A stretch of 64,000 nucleotides of DNA, taken from positions 41,405,269 through 41,469,268 of the forward strand of contig NC_080069.1 in NCBI RefSeq assembly GCF_949987535.1, written 5' to 3'. This document shows, in pieces, positions 36,834 to 48,039 of the stretch (its first letter is position 1; every line of letters starts with the position of its first letter). The position numbers and the translations under genes are program-made. The DNA comes from Balaenoptera acutorostrata (taxonomy: Eukaryota; Chordata; Mammalia; Artiodactyla; Balaenopteridae). A model generated the notes under the pieces. That model saw only the letters and a program-made list of their open reading frames with translations. It did no database searches and was not told the DNA's origin.

Positions 36834-36850
36834 CTGCACACAGAACTTTT

Positions 36851-37569
36851 AATAAACTTTCTAGTGACTCATTATTAAATAAAAAGTTTTAAAAGCCGTT
36901 ACTCTCACTTTATTTCCCCTTTAAATACAATCTAATTTATTTATACCCTGCAGGTGCCCAGTGTTAGTTTTAAAATGTAAAGACTATAGCCAAACAGAGA
37001 AAATGTCTAGAGGAAACCAGAGAAGCCAAATCCGAAACGATGTAGTGTGGGTCAAGCCCCCGCAGAGAGAAGCACAGAACTAGAGACCCAATTAGAGCAG
37101 AAGGGAGTCAGGTTTGCAATAGAGAGGCTATTGTAATTAAAAATCAGAGTTTACTTTCTAAAGAAGCTCAGATAACCCTTACAGATGTCAGAATGAGGCT
37201 GCATCAAAGATCTGTCCTCCTCTAATTCTTAATAAAATAAAATAGAAAAAATTAATAAAATAAAATAATTTTTTAATTAAAAAAAAGTTTTACCCAAATT
37301 CTAATCAAGGAAAGGTGATGTAACTTTTTGTCCTAAATTTCAAAAGTGGCAGCAAATGAAAGAAATGGGAGATTCTCAATAGATTTGGGGGGGGGGGGGT
37401 CTCTTGGATAGATTGGGAAAAAAATTCCCAGTTCTCTACTTTCTCTACTTCCTCCCATTTGTAGACTTTTCCATCCTTGTCCTTTGCCATGTGATGCTGC
37501 TGACCGCCCACTGGGGTTAGAATTGGCCAGAGGATATGTTAGCAGTCATAATGCAAACAGAGGCTTTAA
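36851..37569. other. Unclassified spacer with a 13-nt G run
   Basis: No gene. An uninterrupted G run lies at 37,387-37,399. (AAAATA)n-like text lies at 37,225-37,285. Confidence 0.5.
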
Positions 37570-37835
37570 ATGTGCTTGTGTGACTCGACTTAGCTTTTTA
37601 GGCTGTGATCCCACCAGGTAGCAGCCCCCTTCCATCTTGCTCCCCAGAGTGAAGATACGGAGCATCTCTGAAGCAGACAGGGAGCATGGAGTCCAGTCAA
37701 TGCAGCCAAACCCAGCCTAGATCAGACAAACCAGAGCTTACTGGCAGACTCCTGAGCATGAAAATAAGCATTTGTTTTGTAAGGCGCTGAGATTTTGCAG
37801 TTGTTTATTGCACAAGAAAAAACTATTATAGGCTC
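37570..37835 (-). mobile_element. MaLR-like LTR remnant (reverse orientation)
   Basis: ccagcctagatcagacaaac, ctcctgagcatgaaaataag, gttttgtaaggcgctgagat and gtttattgcacaagaaaaaa match the reverse reading of an MLT1-type LTR end. Confidence 0.55.
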
Positions 37836-38200
37836 CTAACTTAATCCCCCTCTCTTAGAAACAATCCTAAGGGATGAAGATGTGTAGACAAACTCCTCCA
37901 ATGTGTACTGTATCCACACTAATTTGGAGAGAAGCATATTGAGTAGATGTACAGGCAGCCCAGGAAAATGCAGGGAGGAAATCCTCCAGAGGAGATGCAT
38001 TTACCTCCCATTACAAGAGGTCAGGATCTCAGAAGAGGCAAGAAAATCACCAGGGCTAAATTAAGGGAACTCTAAAGCCATGTTCCTTGGGAGTAGAATA
38101 GACGTAGACAGAGTAGACCCTGGTGTAGGACAAGCTCAGGGCTCCAAGAAAGGACTCACCGCCCCAGCAGAACATTCCTCCACAGCCCCAGCCATACACC
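37836..38200. other. Unclassified spacer
   Basis: No gene or clear repeat. Sequence just left of 38,201 may belong to the ERV LTR if its true start is further left. Confidence 0.4.
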
Positions 38201-38736
38201 TGTGGACAAAGAATGCCACCTGCCACATCAGCAAACAACCGATGTTGCAGCCATCAAGTCATCATATACTACAGCTGCCCAGTTGGTGAGCCCTGAGGGA
38301 ACTCAGGATGGAGACAAATAGGCTACTCACCACCAGGCCATCAGCCACTGTAGTTGCCCCCACATGTGCAACCCAAGGGGATTCAGGATGGGAAAGCACA
38401 GGATACTGGCCTTAGACAGTTAAGGTGCATATCAAAGGAATGATGTCAACGAGCCCAGACTCTTTCATCTCCCCATACACAGAAAAGCACTAAATTCATT
38501 AACTTGAGATGTCTGGTTTTCTTTAATTAACAGTAATCTTTTGATGTTCCGACTACCTGGGTTTTGTTGCAAAAACTCCTATGTATCCTGGTTCCTCCCT
38601 TACCTCCTCAGAGCATCCCTCAGAGCTGAGAAGCTGCCTGCCACCCACCTCCCCTCCCCAGATTGAAGTCCTCGGAAAGTCCACAAATAAAACATGATTC
38701 TCAACTTTTAGGTTGTGCATTTTTTTTCAGTTGACA
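38201..38736 (+). mobile_element. Cetartiodactyl ERV LTR, solitary
   Basis: Begins tgtggacaaagaatgccacc and ends ttttcagttgaca. Internal blocks: caggccatcagccactg, gaaaagcactaaattcatt, aacttgagatgtctggtttt, gttgcaaaaactcctatgta. Near the 3' end cacaaataaaacatgattct supplies an AATAAA, followed by a U5-like ctcaacttttaggttgtgca. No gag/pol-like frames adjoin it, so it looks like a solo LTR. I recall this layout from ruminant ERV2-type LTRs; exact subfamily not assigned. Confidence 0.75.
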
Positions 38737-38759
38737 CACCTCCAACTTCACATGTCCTG

Positions 38760-39340
38760 GTAATGTCAAAGTAACAAGAGTACATGGAAAACAATATTCA
38801 GTTTTCAGACTGCAAGTCAGAAAGACAAATAGGTCGTAGATAAATAGAGAGTTTGGGAGAATTCATGTATAACACAATATATGGACCAGAAAGTGGGCAG
38901 AGCTGTGCAAGCTGGATCAAGATCAAAAGAAATGGCGTGGCAGCCAAGCAAACACTAAAGCACAAGAAAAAACAAAGAAAAAGAAAGAGGGAGAAATAGA
39001 GAGAAGGAGGAAGGAAGAAAGGGAGAGGAGAGGCAAATAAAGGGTATAATCAGAAAGAAGGAAAGAGAATATAATCCACAGAAGACAAGACAAATTCCCT
39101 GTGAGTGCTTCTTGCTACAAAAGAATATAAGAAAAACATGAATTCAGTAAAGCACTAATTCAAAGTGAAAATGAAGATGTAATGGAGTGAAATGAAAGGG
39201 AGATTGTGGAACTAAGGAAACAAAGTAGGGATCAAAACAGCATCATTATAGAAATAATAAGCAGAAACAGTGACTAACATGATATTATTGGCATAGACTG
39301 ACAAATTGCTGACATAGAATGAAGGCTTGGGTTAATCATA
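38760..39340 (+). mobile_element. HAL1/L1M-like fragment, left part
   Basis: A-rich text with caaaagaaatggcgtggc and the AG-rich aaagaaaaagaaagaggg block resembles the 5' part of an old L1 or HAL1. It seems to continue beyond the ERV1 LTR at 39,345-39,843. Weak assignment. Confidence 0.35.
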
Positions 39341-39344
39341 GTAT

Positions 39345-39843
39345 AGAAGGGTAGAAAGTTTTCCTTGACCCTCTTAGGTCCCTGGCTGGGTCTGAAAATT
39401 AAACTGACAAAGACAGATTAACAAGAGAAAAGCATACATGTTTTATTGAATTTTTACATGTACATGGGAGATTTCACAAGAGACCCAAAGAAATAGCCAA
39501 AGCAGGAACCTTTTATACCTTCTAGACAAAGAAACAATACATTTGTGAAGAATTGACAAGAGAAAGGGATTTGAGCTGGGGTAGTCTAACTAGGGCTAGT
39601 TAGTCCTTCTCTTGCTTAACTAGGAAGATAAAAGTTAGTTTACCAAGGTTTGTCTGCAGGATCCTCAGGCTGGTCTCTGGGCTAAGTGTCTGTCTCCAGT
39701 TAAAGGAGACTTTATTTCCCACCTTTAGGCAGAAAAGGGGAAGCTTCTTCTGCATTTACTACTTCTCGATTGCTTTCATCTCAAAATAATTTTTATGTCA
39801 AAGAGGCATATTTTGGGGTGACATATTCTGGTTTCCTTCAACA
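39345..39843 (-). mobile_element. ERV1-type LTR, solitary
   Basis: On the minus strand it starts tgttgaaggaaaccagaata at 39,843. A TATA box tataaaagg (39,509-39,517 on the plus strand as ccttttata) and a polyadenylation signal aataaa (39,442-39,447) lie about 70 bp apart, followed by an R/U5-like ctgtctttgtcagtttaatt. This promoter-to-polyA geometry is that of a class I ERV LTR. No coding region accompanies it. Confidence 0.8.
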
Positions 39844-39844
39844 G

Positions 39845-40830
39845 CAAATGAAAGCAAAAGTGTAAAAGCAATTGAGAGGATACACAGGAACAAAGACAAT
39901 AATTGATGTCCATAAGATAAAGAACTCAATAAATGGAACAGAGAAGATAGTAAAAAACAAAAAAGAATAAAATTTTCACAACACAAAAGAAGAACTAAAC
40001 CTGAAGTTCAAAGGGGCACAAAACTGATAGGATACTGTGACATTCTCAAGAAGATATTAATTCCAACAGTAAAGAAGGATTCCTTCAGGCATGGGGAGGG
40101 AGATGCCCAAAGGGATGAGAACAAAGCTGTGCTCAGGCTTCCAAAAAACAATATTCAATGCCAGAAGCCAAGGAGCAATGCCTATAATATTCTCAGGCCT
40201 GGAGAGATTACCTCAAGTGTGACAGACACAGCCAAATAATCTTCCAGCATGAACACAGAGATACATGTTTTCCAACAGAAAATAACAGAAGAAATGTAGG
40301 ACCCAAACAGCACTGCGGGGAGGAGAAAGTGGGATTCTGGACCACAAAATACAATCAGACAAAAGAGTAGAGAAGCTGTGATTTTAAAATTATACAACAC
40401 TTGATAGAAAGTGTAACCCAGGAACTTTGCAACTAGACAATTTGCCCTTCGAGTATTATGCTAAGGGGGTGAACTGGGGAATAAAATTCCTATAAGTTCT
40501 TCTTGAAAAATATTACTTAGAGATAAATCCAACTCAATAAAAGAAGGAATAAAATTTTTTAAAAAAAGACAGACATGGAGAAACCTTGATCAAAAAAAAA
40601 ATTAGTAGTAAGCATTAGCCCATCTATTTAAACATCTAAGACTAAAGACCAAGGTAATTGTGGTTACAGAATAGGATGTAAATCATCAGCTTTGACAATT
40701 GAAAGCAATCAAATGAGTACTGAGAACTCAGAGGAGCAGGAGAAGTAGAAGAATGCACCTTTCCTCATGGGTCACAGTAAGGAGTCCACTGCTCCATCCA
40801 AAACGGAAAACTAAAATTTAAAGAAGCAAA
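39845..40830 (+). mobile_element. HAL1/L1M-like ORF1-region fragment, right part
   Basis: caatattcaatgccagaagc, aaggagcaatgcctataat, aactttgcaactagacaatt, gcccttcgagtattatgcta and gattccttcaggcatgggga resemble the ORF1 region of ancient L1M/HAL1 elements (protein-coding capacity lost). It ends at the SINE at 40,835. Confidence 0.45.
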
Positions 40831-40834
40831 AGGA

Positions 40835-41130
40835 GGGGGCTTCCCTGGTGGCGCAGTGGTTGAGAATCCACCTGCCAACGCAGGGGACACGGGTTCGAGC
40901 CCTGGTCTGGGAAGATCCCACATGCCGCGGAGCGACTAGGCCCGTGAGCCACAACTACTGAGCCTGCGCGTCTGGAGCCTGTGCTCCGCAACACGAGAGG
41001 CCGCGATAGTGAGAGGCCCGCGCACCGCGATGAAGAGTGGCCCCCGCTCGCCGCAACTAGAGAAAGCCCTCGCACAGAAACGAAGACCCAACACAGCCAA
41101 AAATAAATAAATTAATTAATTTTTTTAAAA
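40835..41130 (+). mobile_element. CHR-type SINE (shorter subtype)
   Basis: gggcttccctggtggcgcag, B box gggttcgagccc, gaagacccaacacagcc, (AAAT)n tail. Duplication aagcaaaagga (40,824-40,834; 41,131-41,141). Confidence 0.95.
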
Positions 41131-41141
41131 AAGCAAAAGGA

Positions 41142-41465
41142 TCCCCAACCTTTTTATCTTTTTTTTCCCCTTAATTTCAGAAGCACTATTTTAGGAACTA
41201 TTATCACATGTGGTGAAGAAACATGTGTCTGATGTTCAGCAGTTCCTGCAGTTTCCCTTCACTTCTTCTGTTAAATTCAAGTAAAACTGAACTGAATATG
41301 TTTTAAATATAGCTTTCATTTTTATGAAAGTGCTTTCATTTATATAAAATTAGTTCTCTCCCTTTTCCTCTATGGATATATTCACAAAGACACATGTGAG
41401 AAGGAAAAAATATATATATTTGGGAAGTGATGTGTACCTAATACAAATGAGGGTTATTCTAGGTT
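41142..41465. other. Unclassified spacer
   Basis: No gene or nameable repeat. Confidence 0.45.
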
Positions 41466-41674
41466 AGGGATTAGCAAACCACAGCCTACAAGGCCAAATC
41501 TGGCCCTAAATAAAGTTTTATTGGAACATAGTCACATCTGTTCATTTACATGTTATCTATGGCTGCTTTTCTGCTACAAGGGCAGAATTCAGTTGTAATA
41601 ACAGAGACCATTGGGCCTCCAAAGGTGAAAATATTTACCATCTAGACATCTGCAGAAAGTTTGGTGATCCCTGC
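41466..41674. mobile_element. hAT-type non-autonomous DNA transposon, copy 2
   Basis: tagggattagcaaaccacag, aaataaagttttattggaac, atagtcacatctgttcattt, tatggctgcttttctgctac, aatatttaccatctagac, and end gtttggtgatccctgca. Same family as 25,597-25,792, here with the middle better preserved. Confidence 0.82.
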
Positions 41675-42045
41675 ATATAGATGGTGAGATTTGGGGGTGT
41701 GAGGTGTTTTTTGGGTTTTTACCTTTTTTGTTATTTGTTGTATTGCACAGAATTTGCAATAAGCATTGTAATTTTTAATAAACCAATGAAACTACTTTGT
41801 ATTTAAAAAATAACACCCTTCACTTGTGAGGTTTAGGCTAAGTGATCTTCTGGCTCACCTGGAGCTTCATGCCCTTCTGTCTGAGAGGCTGGTGTTTCCA
41901 CAGAGAAGACCCAACACACAGCTGGCTGTCAGCTATGGGAATCTGGACCAGTCTGTCAGGTCCCCATCTGAAGAAGGCAGTTGTGAGACAGGAGGGCAGG
42001 GGGCAGGACACAACCTTTAAAAGAATGACATATCCATTGAGGATA

Positions 42046-42580
42046 TGACAAAAAGTGGTTAGAACCAACTAGATCCAAGATGGCAGACGATTCAACCTCC
42101 AGTAGACCTCATGATATGCTCGTTGTAATACATTAGCATATGCTAAATGACACACCCACAGGTACAATGACAGTTCCGAGGCCAACCATAAAAGGCCAAA
42201 ATGTGGCCCAATTCCTGGAAATCCCCACCTCTCCTCCAAAATGGTTGGAATAATCCTCCCACTTGTTAGCCTATGAAATTACCCAGTGCATAAAAACTAA
42301 CCACCCCATATTTCACGGCCACTTTCGCCTTTTGTGATGGACATACATTCTGTCTATGGAATCTGTTATCTCTCTAAATAAATCCACTTCTTACCTATCA
42401 CTTTGTCTCTCACTGAATTCTTTCTGCGACAAGACATAAAGAACTTGAGCTTCATTAAGTCCTGAGACCAGGTGGACAATTTCAATTAAAAGACAGTGGG
42501 TTCAAGCCCCAGCCCATGGGTTCAAGTCCCAATCAGAGTTTCGTCTGGGTTCGAATCCCATCTGAGTTGTGCGGTTTCAG
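42046..42580 (+). mobile_element. ERV1-like LTR, solitary
   Basis: The 5' part carries aagtggttagaaccaactag and atccaagatggcagacg (a YY1-type CAAGATGGC motif). Then comes a TATA-like cataaaaac (42,289-42,297), an aataaa at 42,377-42,382 within ctctctaaataaatccactt, and a U5-like ctgaattctttctgcgacaa. The U5 end has three tRNA-T-arm-like motifs (see 42,498). The order U3-TATA-polyA-U5 supports an LTR of a gammaretrovirus-like ERV. Exact borders uncertain. Confidence 0.7.
42498..42559 (+). repeat. Three B-box-like motifs in 62 bp
   Basis: gggttcaagcccc (42,498), gggttcaagtccc (42,518) and gggttcgaatccc (42,547) each resemble a tRNA T-arm / pol III B box. No A box or cloverleaf accompanies them, so this is not a tRNA gene. 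They sit at the 3' end of the LTR. Confidence 0.85.
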
Positions 42581-43649
42581 TTGTGTCACTGATTTTGGCA
42601 AACAATTTGAGAATACTGTCCAAATAATAAGAAGATGGATAGGGGAAGGCAGGGGAAGAGAAATTTTTTTTCTGTTTAGCATTTGCCAAAATCACAGCCT
42701 TCAGCAAATATCACATAACTCATTAAAAAATTCCTCATTTACTGAAACTAAAATGGAAGTGGCCCAAGAATCAGAAGAAAAGCTAATCAATCCTTCTCAT
42801 GTGTTTAAAATCTCTTTCTCAACTGCATGTTAAATTCCCCATGCCCAGATAAAGGCATTTTCTCAAGATTCAACTTATAAAATATTTCAGAATCCACACA
42901 ATCCAAAGAAGGATGGTCAGAGTCTGTGAAATACCATCTGATTCACTTGTGAGAGAGAGAGGTTGTCAAACCAACAGCTGAGAGAAGAAAAAAGCTGCCC
43001 AGACGTGTCCATCACTTTGAGCTTTGCCCTTCAGCCTCTGGGCCACCCTCTGCACAGAGCTTTTCCACCAGGAAAACCTCCCTGATGATTTAAGCAGCCA
43101 AAGCAATCCCAGTGCAGGACGTAGGCCTGTCCCCGTTCTGCATATCAGTTCACCCAGCATAAATTATTAATTAATTGCAGAGCATTCCAAGGGCATGGAG
43201 GCCTAATTCTGCAGGATGAGCTATCAGCCACTGGAAACAAGGAGAAAAATTAAGACCTATGAATTACAGGTTTCATGATTCAAGATGTTTTCTGTCTTAA
43301 AATAATCAATAATGTTGATTTTATTCCCTCATTGAATAAATGTGCATATTCCCAGAACAGTAAATCTCCCCAACAGCAACCAGAATAAAAAGATCTCCAA
43401 CAGAAATCTTCTGCTTCCTTCCTGATTAGGAAGCAACTTTGTTTTTTACAAGAAAAGAAAAAAAATTTATATTAAGGATCATTTTTACTGGAAAGGGTAA
43501 CTGATCAACTATATCTAAAAACAGAAACTGCAAGAATTTTTCTTCATACATCTTTAAGTTTCTTACACAATCAGAAAGTTTTAAAATCATTTTTTATAGG
43601 TAAAAATTGAATTAGTTGGATATGCAACACAAGTTGAAGTTGTCTAAGA
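42581..43649. other. Unclassified spacer
   Basis: No gene or nameable repeat. Confidence 0.45.
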
Positions 43650-43661
43650 AAAGTGCTTATA

Positions 43662-44007
43662 GGGCTTCCCTGGTGGCGCAGTGGTTAAGAATCCACCTGT
43701 CAATGCAGGGGACATGAGTTCGAGCCCTGGTCCGGGAAGATCCCACATGCCGCTGAGCAACTAAGCCCATGTGCCACAACTACTGACCCTGCACTCTAGA
43801 GCCCATGAGCCACAACTCCTGAAGCCCGCACACCACAACTACTGAAGCTTGTGCACCTAGAGCCCATGCTCCGCAAACAAGAGAAGCCACCACAATGAGA
43901 AGCCCGCGCACCGCAACGAAGAGTAGCCCCCACTCGCCACAACTAGAGAAAACCTGCAATGAAGACCCAATGTAGCCAAAAATAAATAAAATAAATAATT
44001 TTTTTTT
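43662..44007 (+). mobile_element. CHR-type SINE (longer subtype), first of an adjacent pair
   Basis: gggcttccctggtggcgcag, gagttcgagccc B box, ccacaactactg modules, gaagacccaatgtagcc, (AAATA)n tail. Duplication aaagtgcttata (43,650-43,661; 44,008-44,019). Confidence 0.94.
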
Positions 44008-44049
44008 AAAGTGCTTATAAATTCTTGTCATGAAACAAAAAGCTAGAAT

Positions 44050-44405
44050 AGGGCTTCCCTGGTGGTGCAGTGGTTAAGAATCTGCCTTGCAACGCAAGGG
44101 ACACGGGTTTGTGCCCTGGCCCAGGAAGATCCCACATGCCATGGAGCAACTAAGCCCGTGCACCACAACTACTGAGCATGAGCTCTAGAGCCCGCAAGCC
44201 ACAACTACTGAGCCCACGTGCCACAACTACTGAAGCCTGTGCACCTAGAGCCCGTGCTCCGCAACAAGAGAAGCCACGACAATGAGAAGTCCGCGCACCT
44301 CAACAAAGAGTAGCCCCCGCTCACCACAACTAGAGAAAGCCCGCACACAACAATGAAGACCCAACACAGCCAAAAATAAATAAATAAATAATTAAATAAA
44401 TTTAT
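44050..44405 (+). mobile_element. CHR-type SINE (longer subtype), second of an adjacent pair
   Basis: gggcttccctggtggtgcag, gggtttgtgccc (eroded B box), accacaactactgagc modules, gaagacccaacacagcc, (TAAA)n tail. Imperfect duplication aaaagctagaa / aaaaactagaa. It lies 42 bp after the preceding copy in the same orientation. Confidence 0.93.
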
Positions 44406-44919
44406 TTTAAAAACTAGAAGATATTTCTTTTGGAGATTTTACAATTTTTTTCTCAAAGTTTACAGCTCCTCCCTATCTCATTATCAGTCATCCAGATGCT
44501 CAATGAAATCTAGGATATTCTCCCAAATATGTAAAATTCTCCACCCTGTCTTGCCTCCACTACCCCATCCCCATTCCCCAAAGTCCCCTATTGAAAAAAA
44601 TAAAAAGAAAAGACAAACATGACAATCTTTTTAAAGAAGAAAGAGAGGAAATGCAGATGTGTTTCAAAATGTCATCCTTCAACTGAACCACAAAAATGCT
44701 GAGGTCCAGTTGGGGAGGCCAGCCTATCTACAGAGGTGCATTTCTCCATGAATACACAGGACAATTGCTCTGCAAATCAGCCAAGACATTAAGAACAATT
44801 CAAAAACAAACAACTTTTTATTCTGGATCAGAAATCCAATCCTGGGGATGAGAAAAATGGGTGAAGGAGGTCAAAAGATATAAACTTCCAGTCATAAAGT
44901 AAATAAGTCCTAGAAATAT
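44406..44919. other. Unclassified spacer
   Basis: No gene seen. Its right part may be an extension of the L1 3' end that follows. Confidence 0.4.
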
Positions 44920-45165
44920 AATGTACAGCATGGTGACTATAATTAACAATACTGTATTGCATATTAGAAGGTTGCTAAGAGAGTAGATTTTAAAAGTTAT
45001 CATCACAAGAATAAAAATCTGTGACTACATAAGATGACAGATGTCAACTACACTTATTGTGGTGATCATTTCACAATGTATACAAATATGGAATCATTAT
45101 GTTGTACACCTGAAACTAATATAATGTTATATGTCAATTATACCTCAATTTTAAAAAGAAAAAAA
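44920..45165 (+). mobile_element. L1 3'-end fragment
   Basis: aatgtacagcatggtgacta, aacaatactgtattgcatat, gctaagagagtagattttaa, ggtgatcatttcacaatgta, gttgtacacctgaaactaat, gttatatgtcaattatacct and a short A tail: the standard L1MA-like 3' UTR. Confidence 0.92.
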
Positions 45166-46167
45166 AGAAATCTAATCACATTGCTAAAGCCCAGATATTC
45201 CATGGTCCACTCATCATTTAAGTCAAACTAAAACATTCCCAAAGGAAAAAAGCCAACTGAGAGAAAATGTTTGGGGTTTCAAGCCTAAGGAAGGAAGTTC
45301 TACATATCTAACTTTACTCTTTGCCTGTCTAGACATCTTCTTTTGTGTGCTGAACATTTTGAATGATATGTTGTAGAGACTCTGAATTTTGTTGTATTCC
45401 TCTAAGAAGTTTGACAATTTGTTCTGACAGGCAGTTAAATGCTAAGAGGTCATCTTGATCCTGTTCAGTCTTGGGTTTGGGCTTTTTTAAGGCAGGTCTA
45501 TTTCATTTTTGCTGTCAATGCTATGGCATGCATGCCCCTTATTCCTAGGACACAGTCCTTTCTCCTGAGATGAGCCTTTCTGGGGACTCAAATAAGTGTT
45601 CATCTCCACTTTAGCTGGATTAGAACTCCAACATCTCCCTAACACGTGCAACTTCTAAAATCACTGTTCACCTTTCAGTCCTCTAGAAGCTGTTCTCAAT
45701 TGACTTTGTAGAGTCCCATTCAGTGCATATGTAGCTAAAGATTTGGCAAAGAACTTGAAGGGAGTCCCTAAACAGATTTCTGGGTCTGTTTCTCTTCAGC
45801 TGCCTCCTCTCTGGTACCCAAACCTGCAAGTTCCTCGGCCTTAGCAACTTTGACCTTCTGACTTTTCGTGCTTCCCCCAGCCAGACTCCTTACAGTGTAG
45901 AAAATGCCTCAGGCAAAAAGTTGGCATGAAAGAGGAATTCACCTTGCATACTTCCCTTCTCTCAAGAGCTGCAGCCCTGTGACACTCACTGCCTGAGAAT
46001 AGTTGCTCATATATTTTGCCCCATTTTATAGCTGTTAACAGTAAAAAAATAAACCTATGACTCTGCCTTGGCAAGAACGGGAAGTTCAATGTATGTTAAC
46101 ATGCCAGTAATTTTCATTGTTCTAAGAATAACAAAGACCTCTAAGCTGAAGTCATCAACAATCAGGT
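45166..46167. other. Unclassified spacer
   Basis: No gene. tctttgcctgtctagacatc and neighbouring text feel like an interspersed repeat, but I cannot name it. Confidence 0.4.
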
Positions 46168-46300
46168 TTTTGTTGTTGTTGTTGTTGTTTTTAATTGAGG
46201 TATAGCTGATTTACAATGTTGTATTAATTTCAGTTGTAAAGTGATTCAGTTATACATACGTATATTTTTTTTCCAGATTCTTTTCCCTTATTACATTCCC
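46168..46300 (-). mobile_element. Cetartiodactyl-type L1 3' end with (TTG)n tail
   Basis: (TTG)n at 46,169-46,189 stands where the poly(A) complement is expected. Then ttaattgaggtatagctgat, ttacaatgttgtattaattt, gtgattcagttatacatacg. Third copy of this subtype, again minus. Confidence 0.88.
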
Positions 46301-46304
46301 TAGT

Positions 46305-46425
46305 TGTCATTTAAGCTCCCCGAACCTCAGTTTTCAACTCAGTAAAATAAGCTAAGCTGCACAATCACTGATGTCTCTTCTGGCTCTAGCACTTTATGAC
46401 CCTTCTACTTCCACTACGTACGCTG
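46305..46425 (-). repeat. MIR SINE fragment
   Basis: taagctccccgaacctcagt, tttcaactcagtaaaataag and ttctggctctagcactttat read as a MIR core in reverse. Confidence 0.7.
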
Positions 46426-46634
46426 GCTTAATGAGATGCACTACTTCAGGGGATCAAACCAGCAGTTCTTTGCAAAGGAAAAGTCCTTTCTGAAGCTCTT
46501 AGCCCATAAGAAATTCGTTGGGCCTCCAAGCCCTCCAGCAGTCCTCTCCATGCTTGAACGATGGTGCAGGGGGGTCCAGGTCAGCACAGAGGGTGGGAAT
46601 CTACAAGCACAGCATGGTGGACCAAGTCAGACTT

Positions 46635-46800
46635 CAGAGCCCAACAGACCCAATTTCCAAGCTCCTATATAGAGAGGTCCTGTCACTTCACCTCTCTGAA
46701 CCTGCTTCTTCATCTATGAAATGGCCAGAATAACGCTACCTTGCAGGGATATTTTGGAGATCAAATGAGCTAAGCTGCTGATGTATATGTTTGGGGGTAA
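46635..46800 (-). repeat. MIR SINE fragment
   Basis: cacttcacctctctgaacct, gcttcttcatctatgaaatg, gccagaataacgctacctt and tggagatcaaatgagctaag match MIR in reverse. Confidence 0.82.
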
Positions 46801-47763
46801 CCCACTGAAGACATTTTTCCTACTGATATTTAAAGATGCACAAAGACCTCTGAAAAATTGCAACTCATACATTAAGTTTTGAGATTCCTTCCCCACCAGC
46901 CCATCGGCACCATCCCCCTTGCATGACTGCCATTATCACCACTGCATGGAGGGGGCGGGAGCAGTAATCAGTGGTCAGTAGCACCCCCAAAGTGGTGTCT
47001 CATTGCCTATCCCCTTCCTTAGGAGGGAATCAGATTTTTTTTTTTCACTTTAAATGAAAAACAATTGGGAAGGCTTTGATCAATTAACATTATCTCAAGA
47101 AGGGAATGGAATACATTTTTTAGATTTTGAGAACTGCAAAGGAAAACCACCTCAACACCTGGTCTCCTCAATGTCTTTAACCACCTACCCAAAATATTCT
47201 CAGAACTACAGGGAGGCAGGGTTTCAGATCCTCGGGGGAGGTCCCATGAGCCATTCAAGGGTGTTCACCCCTAGAGGAAAAGGACTGAGGACAGAGAACT
47301 GCTCCAGAGAAGCCACCGAGTGAGGCCCAGAGGGGGGAAAACCAGCCTTCCTCTGAAGGGCACCAACCTGCACTTGGTGATGGGGCAGGGGCCACACGGT
47401 CAAACGGATGGGGATAATCTGTGTTCAGCAGCGCCCTCAAGTGTCAAGAAATAGCCACTACAGAGAGCTGGACAACACTAAGATTTTTTTCCCCCACTCG
47501 AAAATGGAAGTTTGTAGTAATTTCTTGCCAGACCACAAATGTTTCAAGAAGTTTATGGATGATCCAAAAAGGAGAGGAAATCCCACGAATGTAATAATCA
47601 GCTTTCTGCCAATCTAGTGGCTGGACACCTGGGCCTATGTGTTCTGCATCAGTTCCCACCTACATATTACATGCATGCAGACCAGAAAAAGGGCTCATCA
47701 CATGGTAGGTACTCAACAAATTCTTAATACCAACAAATGTGTGCTAAATTACATAAGGACAAA

Positions 47764-47765
<2 letters not shown>
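46801..47765. other. Unclassified spacer
   Basis: No gene. Opposed open frames at 47,019-47,323 (79 and 89 codons) lack any recognisable domain. ggtaggtactcaacaaattc at about 47,705 hints at an L2 tail. Confidence 0.4.

Positions 47766-47810
<45 letters not shown>
47766..47810 (+). repeat. (AT)n microsatellite
   Basis: Perfect alternating AT of about 45 nt. Confidence 0.98.
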
Positions 47811-47815
<5 letters not shown>

Positions 47816-47864
47816 AGGCAGGACTTAGTCAAAATGATGTTCACTAAAATATAAGCTTCGTAAA

Positions 47865-47965
47865 GATAGAATTTTTCTCATTTTGTCCACTGCTGGATCC
47901 CCAGCATTTAGAACAATGCCTGACATGTACAGATTAGCAAATATTTGTTGAATTTCATGTTAAAC
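47865..47965 (+). repeat. L2 3'-terminal fragment
   Basis: tttgtccactgctggatccc, cagcatttagaacaatgcct and gcaaatatttgttgaatttc match the L2 end. Confidence 0.75.
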
Positions 47966-48039
47966 AAATGGAAGGGAAAGCAGGACTTCTTGTAAGTGTC
48001 AAACGACTATGTCCCGATCCCTTTACTGTCCGTTATATT

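Noticed and set aside
42498..42559. Possible tRNA gene because of three B-box motifs
   Set aside because: No A box, no acceptor stem pairing and no cloverleaf can be drawn around any of the three.
47766..47810. (AT)n run as an origin or regulatory element
   Set aside because: Simple dinucleotide slippage explains it; nothing else is nearby.
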